Shown piece after piece: positions 1 to 5,554 of a DNA stretch of 6,325 nt (position 1 is the stretch's first letter; the number at the start of each line of letters is the position of its first letter). The DNA comes from an uncultured Phascolarctobacterium sp. (GTDB taxonomy: Bacteria; Bacillota; Negativicutes; Acidaminococcales; Acidaminococcaceae): the NCBI GenBank assembly GCA_900551335.1, contig URVO01000079.1, positions 1 through 6,325 of the forward strand, written 5' to 3'. The notes beneath the pieces were generated by a model. That model was given only the letters and a program-made list of their open reading frames with translations, searched no databases and was not told the origin of the DNA. The position numbers were made by a program, and so were the translations under genes.

Positions 1-24
1 CGTCTGCCGTTCCGCCACTACCGC
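1..24 (-). tRNA. tRNA-Leu, 5' end only (runs off left edge)
   Basis: Read on the minus strand from position 24 to 1, the sequence fits the acceptor 5' strand (GCGGTAG), U8-G9, and a D-arm of the form GGCGGAA-C-GG-CAGACG. This D-arm with invariant A14 and G18-G19 is the usual start of bacterial tRNA-Leu. The anticodon, variable arm and 3' half are beyond the window, so the isoacceptor cannot be given. A consensus promoter lies about 40 bases upstream (64-92), which fits a separately transcribed stable RNA. What is seen is the 24-base match and the promoter; the Leu identity comes from recalled D-arm patterns. A type II tRNA of another specificity is less likely, because tRNA-Ser usually has a GUGGCCGAGUGG-like D-arm. 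Confidence 0.78.
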
Positions 25-63
25 ATTTTTTAGTTGTTTGTTACTGCATCAGCAACGAATATA

Positions 64-92
64 ATTATAAGGCATCATCGTTTTTTTGTCAA
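64..92 (-). promoter_or_regulatory. Consensus sigma-70/sigma-A promoter for tRNA-Leu
   Basis: On the minus strand a TTGACA -35 box (92-87) is followed by exactly 17 bases and a TATAAT -10 box (69-64); both hexamers are full consensus. Transcription would start near 56-58 and run leftwards, giving a leader of about 32 nt before the tRNA-Leu 5' end at 24. Just upstream of the -35 box (93-120) the minus strand is A-rich, with runs AAAAA, AAAAAA and AAAAAAAA broken by short interruptions, which resembles an UP element for the RNA polymerase alpha subunit. Such strength is typical of stable RNA genes. The boxes are seen directly; promoter strength and the UP-element role are inferred. Confidence 0.85.
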
Positions 93-117
93 GCACTTTT
101 TACAGGTTTTTTATTTT

Positions 118-167
118 TTTTCAGACCGCTGAGCATCAGCCGTTTTGACCAATGCTCTCGTCTGAAA
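118..167 (-). other. Long hairpin directly after transglycosylase stop, no U-tract
   Basis: Immediately 3' of the transglycosylase stop codon the minus-strand RNA can fold with an outer stem TTTCAGAC/GTCTGAAA (167-160 with 126-119), a small internal loop, an inner stem GAGCAT/ATGCTC (157-152 with 136-131), and a G-U-rich extension TGGTC/GGCTG closing a five-base loop. The tract following it on the minus strand is A-rich, not U-rich, so it is not a canonical intrinsic terminator in that direction. On the plus strand no T-tract follows the hairpin either. It may protect the 3' end of the operon mRNA or mark a processing or Rho-dependent end site. Confidence 0.6.
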
Positions 168-794
168 TCACTCGCTTCTGCTGTTCAGCCTGTCCTTATA
201 CAGCAGATAATATTTGTCGCGGTCATACAGCACCTTCGCTACATATTCACGCGTATCAGGAAAAGGAATGGCCTGCACATCATTAAAATCATATGTCCAG
301 TTATTTTCCTGCATCCACTCGTGCGTCTGCCCACGTCCTGCATTATAAGCAATCATCACCAGCGTCATGTTCTGCTGAAACTCATGCTCCAGCTCGCCCA
401 CATACCAGCAGCCCATGCGGATATTAGTCTTGGTGATATACAAATCACTGTCCTGATAATTTTTAAGCCCCATCTGCTCGGCAATCCAGCGTCCTGTATC
501 CGGCATAATCTGCATCAGTCCGACTGCGCCCACGCCTGACACGGCCTTATGCTTAAAGTTGCTCTCGTTCTTGATAATCGCCGCCACCAGGAAGGGGTCA
601 ACATTATTCTTTTGGCTGTAGGTGATAATATCCTGCTGATAATCCCACATATAGACGAAGCGCATCTGCACCGCATCGCTGCTCCAGACCTTCCAGCCGC
701 CAAAGCAGAGCAGGCAGAACGCCGCCAGCAGCACCAGCAAGCGCCGCAGACGACTCTTCGCGCTGCGCCGCCTACGCCTTCTCGCCACAGCCAT
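168..794 (-). CDS. Membrane-anchored lytic transglycosylase, SLT domain
   Basis: About 208 residues, numbered here from the ATG. The product probably cleaves the MurNAc-GlcNAc bond of peptidoglycan to 1,6-anhydro-MurNAc ends from the outer face of the membrane. The N-terminus has six consecutive arginines and further basic residues (4-18), then one hydrophobic segment (about 19-36), which fits an uncleaved signal anchor with the N-terminus inside. The SLT (goose-lysozyme-like, GH23) domain fills most of the rest: the catalytic Glu is in AIIKNESNF (E77), followed by GAVGLMQIMPDTG (about 89-101) and AYNAGRGQTHEW (about 149-160). It is the last gene of the polA operon and overlaps the end of coaE by 23 nt. 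The start is uncertain: ATG at 794, GTG at 797, or GTG at 788. The 788 GTG is best placed behind AGGTGAT, which complements the 16S rRNA 3' end. Confidence 0.9.
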   Translation of the reverse strand: MAVARRRRRRSAKSRLRRLLVLLAAFCLLCFGGWKVWSSDAVQMRFVYMWDYQQDIITYSQKNNVDPFLVAAIIKNESNFKHKAVSGVGAVGLMQIMPDTGRWIAEQMGLKNYQDSDLYITKTNIRMGCWYVGELEHEFQQNMTLVMIAYNAGRGQTHEWMQENNWTYDFNDVQAIPFPDTREYVAKVLYDRDKYYLLYKDRLNSRSE

Positions 795-1386
795 CACCTG
801 CGAGCTGCGCCAGCTCTTTATGCACCGCTGCCAGCGTTTCCTCCAGCGTACCGCTGTTGTCGAGCACTATATCAGCATATTTTTTCTTCTCTGCCAGCGA
901 CATCTGAGCAGCAATGCGTGCCTCCACCTCGTCTGCCGTCATGCCACTGCGCAGCATAGCGCGTTCAATCTGCTGCTTGCGGCTCACAGCCACCAGCCAC
1001 ACGCTGTCGACCAGCTTATGCCAGCCGCATTCAATCAAAAGCGGCACATCGAGCACCGCCAGCTGCTTCTCTGCGCTGCGGTTCTCCTGCATAAACTGCT
1101 CTGCACGCGCCCACACTATTTTATGGATGATTGCTTCAATCGTCTTGAGCGCTTCCTTATCGTGAAAAACGCGCTCTGCCACCTTCGCACGGTTCAGCTC
1201 GCCCTCGTCAGTCAGATATTCGCTGCCCAAAGCTGCTATCACCTGTGCCAGACCATCACTGCCCTTCGCCACAGCCAGCTTCGCCTCGGCGTCTGCATCA
1301 AAAATCGGCAGCCCCAGTCGGCGCAGCTCAGCGGAAACCGTACTCTTGCCGGAAGCAATACCACCTGTTAAACCAATTGTTATCAT
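772..1386 (-). CDS. coaE: Dephospho-CoA kinase
   Basis: A 204-residue protein, the usual size for the family. It phosphorylates the 3'-hydroxyl of dephospho-CoA with ATP, the last step of coenzyme A synthesis, in the cytoplasm. The N-terminus carries the Walker A loop GLTGGIASGKST (5-16). FDADA (29-33) holds the conserved aspartates near the substrate, and DVPLLIE (113-119) is the family's Walker B-like strand. A basic lid region (about R136-R146) and RIAAQM (157-162) follow. The ATG at 1386 sits 9 nt after AGGAG, and this Shine-Dalgarno site overlaps the TAG stop of mutM (1401-1399), so translation is probably coupled to mutM. Its 3' end overlaps the transglycosylase start. The gene is complete, with no missing key residues seen. 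Confidence 0.96.
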   Translation of the reverse strand: MITIGLTGGIASGKSTVSAELRRLGLPIFDADAEAKLAVAKGSDGLAQVIAALGSEYLTDEGELNRAKVAERVFHDKEALKTIEAIIHKIVWARAEQFMQENRSAEKQLAVLDVPLLIECGWHKLVDSVWLVAVSRKQQIERAMLRSGMTADEVEARIAAQMSLAEKKKYADIVLDNSGTLEETLAAVHKELAQLAGDGCGEKA

Positions 1387-1398
1387 GAAATTCTACTC

Positions 1399-2220
1399 CT
1401 ATTTCTGGCAATTTTCGCAATAAACACTGCCTCTGCCGCCAATCTTCGTCTGCACCAGCGTGCGCCCGCATTTTTTGCACGGCTGCCCTGCGCGGCTATA
1501 TACCAAAAGATGATTCTGATTATCGCCCTTATTGCCCTCGCCATCCTTATAATCGCGAAAGGTTGTACCGTGATTTTTGATGCCCTGCGCGATAACAGCA
1601 TTCACCGCCTCGCACAAGCGCACCAGCTCCTCACTGCTCAGACTGTTGGCCGCACGCATCGGCAAAATACCTGCCAGCGCCAGACATTCATCAGCATAAA
1701 TATTGCCTAAGCCAGCAATAATGTGCTGGTCAAGAATAAACGTTTTTATCGCCTTGCGGCTCTTCTGCGCCAACGGCGTCAGATACTCTGCATTAAAGCC
1801 TGCGCTCAAGGGCTCAGGCCCAAGCGTTTCGTAACCCTCAATATAGGTATCATGCTGCGTCACCAGATACAGCGTACCAAAGGTGCGGATATCAGTGAAC
1901 CACATCGTCACTTCGTCGCTGAGCGTAAATTTAATTTTGGCATAGCTCGGCGCAGGCGCCTCTGCCTTCTGCGCAATCAAAGCACCCGTCATCCGCAGAT
2001 GCACAATCAGCTGCTGATCCGGCGCCGTCTCCAGCACCAGATACTTGCCCCTGCGCCCCACGCGGCGAATCGTTTTACCAACCAGCCCCTCCACAAACTT
2101 CTCCGGGCTGGGATATTTAATCAGGCGGTCCAGCATAACCTCCACCGCCAGAATCTTCTTTCCCTCTATATGCGGAGCAAGCGTTTTACGTACTTGCTCA
2201 ACCTCCGGCATTTCCGGCAT
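1399..2220 (-). CDS. mutM: Formamidopyrimidine-DNA glycosylase (Fpg/MutM)
   Basis: A 273-residue, full-length bifunctional DNA glycosylase/AP lyase that removes 8-oxoguanine and formamidopyrimidines and nicks the strand. The N-terminus MPEMPEVEQV supplies the catalytic Pro (after Met removal) and the adjacent Glu. RRGKY gives the conserved Lys (K59). The probable base-flipping triad is M77 (HLRMTG) with R112 and F114 (DIRTFG). The helix-two-turn-helix is around QHIIAGLGNIYADE (165-178), and the C-terminal zinc finger has cysteines 248, 251, 268 and 271. A second ATG at codon 4 also begins M-P-E, but the family N-terminus is normally MPELPEVE, so the first is preferred. AAGGA lies about 7 nt before it. 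It lies 38 nt after polA and 12 nt before coaE, in the same presumed operon. Base excision by MutM is a natural partner of Pol I gap filling. Confidence 0.97.
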   Translation of the reverse strand: MPEMPEVEQVRKTLAPHIEGKKILAVEVMLDRLIKYPSPEKFVEGLVGKTIRRVGRRGKYLVLETAPDQQLIVHLRMTGALIAQKAEAPAPSYAKIKFTLSDEVTMWFTDIRTFGTLYLVTQHDTYIEGYETLGPEPLSAGFNAEYLTPLAQKSRKAIKTFILDQHIIAGLGNIYADECLALAGILPMRAANSLSSEELVRLCEAVNAVIAQGIKNHGTTFRDYKDGEGNKGDNQNHLLVYSRAGQPCKKCGRTLVQTKIGGRGSVYCENCQK

Positions 2221-2258
2221 TAGTATTCCTTCTTTCTGAACGCTATTTATATATTACT

Positions 2259-4856
2259 TTACTTCGTCTCTGCCCAATTCTTGCCAAAATTTACATCAGC
2301 AAGCAGCGGAATCTCCAGACTTGCAGCCGCCTGCATCGTCGCGCGCACCAGCTCTGCCACGCGCTCCCGCTCATCCTCTGTAACCTCCAGCACCAGCTCA
2401 TCGTGTACCTGCAGCAGAATTCTGCTCTTGCAGCCAGCCTGCTCCAGCGCACGCTCCACGTCAATCATAGCCTTCTTCATGATATCCGCAGCAGTACCCT
2501 GAATCGGCGTATTGATAGCAGTACGCTCAGCAAAGCTGCGCAGATTGAAGTTGCTGTGACGAATATCCGGCAGATAGCGGCGGCGGCCCATAAGCGTGCT
2601 CACATAGCCCTGCTCACGCGCCTTCGCCACAATATCCTCCATATATTTTTTTACGCCTGTATAACGCGCAAAATAGCTCTCGATATAGCCTGCGGCCTCC
2701 TTACGGCCTACGTCCAGCTGCTTAGCCAAGCCAAAGTCACTGATGCCGTACACAATGCCAAAGTTGACAGCCTTCGCCCTGCTGCGCATCTCGTGCGTTA
2801 CCTCAGCCAGCGGCACACCGAAGACCTCGGCAGCGGTGCGGGCGTGGATATCCTGCCCATGACGGAAGGCATCTAAAAGCAGCTCGTCCTGCGCAATGCA
2901 GGCCAGAATACGCAGCTCCACCTGCGAATAATCGCAGCTCATAAGATAATCATAGCCTGCGCCCGGAACGAAAATGCGGCGAATCTGTTTGCCCTCCTCC
3001 GTGCGCGTCGGGATATTCTGCAGGTTCGGGTCAGTGCTGGACAAGCGTCCTGTCACCGTAACCGTCTGCTGGAAATGCGTATGGATACGTCCCGTCTTGG
3101 CATTAACAAGCGGCTTCAAGCCATCCAAATATGTGCTCTGCAGCTTGGCCAGCTTGCGGTGCTCCAAAATGGTCGCAATCAGCGGATGCTTGCCCTCGAG
3201 TGCCTCCAAAACCTTGGCGTCTGTCGAATAGCCTGTTTTTGTCTTTTTGATAACCGGCAGCTGCAGACGCTCGAAAAGAATAATACCCAGCTGCTTGGGC
3301 GACTTAAGGTTGAACTCCTCGCCAGCCTGCTCCATCGCCTGCTTTTCCAGCTGCGCAATCCGCGCCGTCATATCCTCATTAAGCTGTGCCAAAAGCTCCA
3401 TATCCGGCGTAATGCCACTAAGCTCCATCTTTGCCAGCACAGGTGCCAGCGGCAGCTCCAGCTCCTCATACAGAGCAAGCTGCTCATATTCCTTAAGCTG
3501 CTCGCGCAGCTGCACAGCCAGAAGCGCAATATTTTCGCAATCCGTCGGCAGCGTGCTTGCCAAATAACGCTTGCTTAAATCTGCTAAAGCGTAGCTATTA
3601 TGCCCCGGGTCAGCAAGATAAGCCGCCAGCGCCACATCATCCACAATGCCCTGCGCCTTTACTTTGCGGCACAGGCAGCACTTGTACAGCTCCTTGCTGT
3701 CCACCGTCAGCTTTTTGCAGTCAGCGTCTGCCAGCCATGCATCAAATTTATCCCAACAGCTGCTGAAGCTGTCTAAAATATAAACCTTGCCCTCTAAAAG
3801 CAGCTCTGCCCTGCTGAAATACAGCTCCGGCAGCTGACCGCTCACAGTCACGGCGACAGGCACAGCCTCCCTGCAAGCCTTCAGCGCTGCAAAAAGCTGC
3901 TCTGCCTGCGCAGGCAGCGTTACATGCTCCGTCGGTGCGCTCTCCTGCTCGACAGTCTCGCCAAACAAATCAAAGCTGTGCTGCGCTCCGCCCAGCACAG
4001 ACGCAAAGCGGTCGTACATATTGCGGAATTCCAAATCCTGCAGCAGCGTGCGTGCCTCCTCACGCAGAGGAGCAAGAGCATACTTCGCTATATCCGTATC
4101 CACAGGCGCCTCCGTGCAGATAGTCGCCAGCTGCTTCGACAGCAGCGCAGACTCTTTGTTATCTGCCAGCTTTGCCTTCAGCGCTTTGCCGGAAAGCTTG
4201 TCGATATTCTCCAGCACCGTCTCCACGTCGCCATATTCCTTAATCAGCTTGAGCGCAGTCTTCGGCCCTACGCCCGGCACGCCGGGAATATTATCCGAGG
4301 CATCGCCCATCAATCCCTTCAGCTCAATAAGCTGCTTCGGCAGCAAGCCTTCATAATTTGCGGCAAACTCTGCCTCATCAAAAATCTGGATGTCGCTGAT
4401 GCCGCGCTTCGTATAATACACCTTCGTGCGCGTATCCACAAGCTGCAGCTCGTCGCGGTCGCCCGTAACGATGATAACCTCCACATCCCCAGGCGCATGC
4501 ACAGCAAAGGTGCCGATGATGTCATCTGCCTCGTAATTATCAAGCTCCAGAGTCGGAATGCCCATCATGCCCAGCACCTTCATCGCCAGCGGAAACTGCT
4601 CGCTCAGCTCGCTCGGCGTCGGCTTACGCTGTCCCTTGTAATCTGCATACAGCTCTGTACGGAAGGTTTTGCGTGATTTATCAAAAGCAACAGCCATATA
4701 TGCCGGCTGCAAATCGCCCAAAAGCTTAAGCAGCATATTGCATAAGCCATACACAGCACCCGTATGCAGTCCCTGCTTCGTCATCAGCGGCGGCAAAGCA
4801 AAAAACGCACGGTGAATCAGGCTGCTGCCATCTATTACTAAAAACTTATCTGCCAT
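2259..4856 (-). CDS. polA: DNA polymerase I
   Basis: An 865-residue repair and Okazaki-fragment-processing polymerase. The 5' nuclease domain (about 1-290) is intact: DGSSLIHRAFFA (D9), AFDKSRKTFR (D59), EADD (109-112), TGDRDELQL (D133, D135), and GDASDNIPGVPGVGPKTALK (D185, D188, then helix-hairpin-helix). The middle domain (about 310-460) has the 3'-5' exonuclease fold region but lacks the catalytic acids: the DxE site reads T337-V-S339, and the other two motifs have lost Asp. The polymerase domain (about 470-865) has TGRLSSTDPNLQNIP (602-616), motif A CDYSQVELRI (D642), motif B with R691, K695, F699 and Y703, and motif C QVHDELVLEV (D819). An in-frame ATG 8 codons upstream would cover the ribosome site, so the ATG at 4856 is chosen, 5 nt after AAGGAG. 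It is the first gene of the operon with mutM, coaE and the transglycosylase. Confidence 0.97.
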   Translation of the reverse strand: MADKFLVIDGSSLIHRAFFALPPLMTKQGLHTGAVYGLCNMLLKLLGDLQPAYMAVAFDKSRKTFRTELYADYKGQRKPTPSELSEQFPLAMKVLGMMGIPTLELDNYEADDIIGTFAVHAPGDVEVIIVTGDRDELQLVDTRTKVYYTKRGISDIQIFDEAEFAANYEGLLPKQLIELKGLMGDASDNIPGVPGVGPKTALKLIKEYGDVETVLENIDKLSGKALKAKLADNKESALLSKQLATICTEAPVDTDIAKYALAPLREEARTLLQDLEFRNMYDRFASVLGGAQHSFDLFGETVEQESAPTEHVTLPAQAEQLFAALKACREAVPVAVTVSGQLPELYFSRAELLLEGKVYILDSFSSCWDKFDAWLADADCKKLTVDSKELYKCCLCRKVKAQGIVDDVALAAYLADPGHNSYALADLSKRYLASTLPTDCENIALLAVQLREQLKEYEQLALYEELELPLAPVLAKMELSGITPDMELLAQLNEDMTARIAQLEKQAMEQAGEEFNLKSPKQLGIILFERLQLPVIKKTKTGYSTDAKVLEALEGKHPLIATILEHRKLAKLQSTYLDGLKPLVNAKTGRIHTHFQQTVTVTGRLSSTDPNLQNIPTRTEEGKQIRRIFVPGAGYDYLMSCDYSQVELRILACIAQDELLLDAFRHGQDIHARTAAEVFGVPLAEVTHEMRSRAKAVNFGIVYGISDFGLAKQLDVGRKEAAGYIESYFARYTGVKKYMEDIVAKAREQGYVSTLMGRRRYLPDIRHSNFNLRSFAERTAINTPIQGTAADIMKKAMIDVERALEQAGCKSRILLQVHDELVLEVTEDERERVAELVRATMQAAASLEIPLLADVNFGKNWAETK

Positions 4857-4861
4857 AATCT

Positions 4862-4867
4862 CTCCTT
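4862..4867 (-). promoter_or_regulatory. polA ribosome binding site (decides the start)
   Basis: AAGGAG on the minus strand lies 5 nt before the ATG at 4856. It lies inside the 8-codon upstream extension that would begin with ATG at 4880, and so argues against that longer start. The Pol I family normally begins close to the KFLVIDGSS-type strand, which also supports 4856. Confidence 0.85.
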
Positions 4868-4868
4868 C

Positions 4869-4888
4869 TCTGCACCACAAGGCACAGA
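4869..4888 (-). other. Possible hairpin in the polA leader next to the SD
   Basis: The minus-strand leader contains TCTGTGCC, a TTGT loop, and GGTGCAGA, which can pair over 8 positions including two G-U pairs. It ends one base before the AAGGAG ribosome site. It is short and only moderately stable, so it may have no role. If real, it would keep the leader structured without hiding the Shine-Dalgarno site itself. Confidence 0.35.
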
Positions 4889-4905
4889 CTTTTCATGATA
4901 TAGTT

Positions 4906-4914
4906 ATTATAACA
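4906..4914 (-). promoter_or_regulatory. Extended -10 promoter of the polA operon
   Basis: The minus strand reads TGT-TATAAT, a consensus -10 box with the TGn extension. It lies about 50 nt upstream of the polA ATG and downstream of the preceding terminator. No good -35 box is seen 16-18 bases upstream (CATATT or similar), as expected for an extended -10 promoter. The transcript would start near 4899, giving a leader of roughly 43 nt. It is the only clear promoter seen for polA-mutM-coaE-transglycosylase. Confidence 0.7.
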
Positions 4915-4948
4915 TAGCCGCGCAAGAAAATATGTAGATAATTTGCAA

Positions 4949-4976
4949 GAAAAAAGCAGAGCACGCGGCTCTGCTT
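4949..4976 (-). terminator. Intrinsic terminator after the DUF3887-like gene
   Basis: On the minus strand, 13 nt after the stop codon, AAGCAGAGC (4976-4968) pairs with GCTCTGCTT (4962-4954) around a five-base loop, CGCGT, and runs into six T residues (4955-4950). This is a canonical Rho-independent terminator. It separates the small secreted-protein gene from the polA promoter. Confidence 0.9.
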
Positions 4977-4989
4977 GTAAAAGCGATAT

Positions 4990-5409
4990 TTATTTTTTCT
5001 CTGCTGCTTCCTTCTTCTGCGGCAGCATTACGCTGAAATCATCCAGCAGCGGTTTTTCGCCGTTCAGCTTAAAGAGATATACAAAGCGTGCAGCGGGAAT
5101 TTTTTCTGCTGCAACCTGATACAGCAGCACATCAGCATTTTTATGCTTTTCCACCACGATTAATTGGTTCGTATTCACCTTACCAAAATCATTAGCCAAG
5201 GTATTTTGGAAATTTGTGTATGCCTTCTCGTCCCAATTCTTTTGCATCTCCGGAGTCATAAGTGCGCTGACAGCCTTATAATTGCCTGCCGTCAAAAACT
5301 TCGCAGCCAAAGCTTCCTCTGCGTCCAGCACCTTACCGTTAGACGCACTGCATACAGCGCTGAAGGCCAGCATCATAACCATAGTAACTAACATCAATAT
5401 CTTTTTCAT
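4990..5409 (-). CDS. Small exported protein, DUF3887/NTF2-like appearance
   Basis: A 139-residue protein of unknown function. The N-terminus (MKKILMLV, hydrophobic to about residue 19, then VCSASNG) is a signal peptide with a probable signal peptidase I cut near residues 21-24. The Cys at 20 lacks a good lipobox (SAVC). The mature part begins with a helix and AAKFLTAGNYKAVSALMTPEM (about 35-55), the sort of 'small domain exposed to depletion' pattern I associate with DUF3887, an NTF2-like fold. It then alternates predicted strands (NQLIVVEKHKNADVLLYQVA, RFVYLFKLNG, LLDDFSVML) and ends in a Lys/Glu tail. The ATG at 5409 follows AGGAGGAG by about 7 nt. A 24-codon upstream extension is rejected because it crosses the -10 box. 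The gene has its own promoter and terminator, so it is monocistronic. Family assignment is by impression only. Confidence 0.85.
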   Translation of the reverse strand: MKKILMLVTMVMMLAFSAVCSASNGKVLDAEEALAAKFLTAGNYKAVSALMTPEMQKNWDEKAYTNFQNTLANDFGKVNTNQLIVVEKHKNADVLLYQVAAEKIPAARFVYLFKLNGEKPLLDDFSVMLPQKKEAAEKK

Positions 5410-5442
5410 GGAATACTCCTCCTCTATCACCAGATATTTATC

Positions 5443-5471
5443 ATTATAGACTCTTCCACACCCAAGCGCAA
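5443..5471 (-). promoter_or_regulatory. Probable promoter of the DUF3887-like gene
   Basis: The minus strand has a consensus TATAAT (5448-5443) and, 17 bases upstream, TTGCGC (5471-5466), which keeps only the TTG of the -35 consensus. The start would be near 5436, leaving a leader of about 27 nt with a strong AGGAGGAG ribosome site. It lies between the dapL terminator and the gene, as expected for a separate unit. Confidence 0.6.
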
Positions 5472-5506
5472 GCACCAGCAATAAAACTTTACTAAAAGGC
5501 TACACA

Positions 5507-5542
5507 TTATAAAAGAAGCTGTCACAATCTGCGACAGCTTCT
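5507..5542 (-). terminator. Intrinsic terminator of dapL
   Basis: The minus strand begins this element 12 nt after the dapL stop. AGAAGCTGTCGCA (5542-5530) pairs with TGTGACAGCTTCT (5526-5514) over 13 positions including one G-U, with a three-base loop. It is followed by TTTATAA, a short, interrupted U-rich tract. The stem is very stable and the position is right for dapL. Confidence 0.85.
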
Positions 5543-5554
5543 CCATTTTGAAAA

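Noticed and set aside
81..120. T-rich tract as a plus-strand intrinsic terminator
   Set aside because: No stem-loop precedes the T-runs on the plus strand. The same bases are better explained as the A-rich spacer and upstream element of the minus-strand promoter.
549..1371. Plus-strand open frames across the transglycosylase and coaE genes
   Set aside because: They lie opposite well-identified genes, show low-complexity His/Cys/Leu/Gln-rich translations, and have no convincing ribosome sites.
1723..2223. A 166-codon plus-strand frame opposite mutM
   Set aside because: It mirrors the mutM coding sequence, and its composition is the Arg/Leu/His-rich pattern of an antisense shadow.
3924..4676. 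A 250-codon open frame on the plus strand inside polA
   Set aside because: It is antisense to strongly conserved 5' nuclease codons. The predicted protein is Arg/Leu/Gln/His-rich with no family motif, as expected from the complement of Ala/Leu/Glu-rich codons.
5350..5361. Lipoprotein lipobox at the Cys20 of the DUF3887-like protein
   Set aside because: The residues before the Cys are S-A-V, not the L-[AS]-[GA] type, and an SPI-like S-A-S follows, so ordinary secretion is more likely.
5410..5481. Longer start (ATG at 5481) for the DUF3887-like gene
   Set aside because: It would translate through the -10 box and ribosome site and would put 24 residues before a textbook signal peptide.
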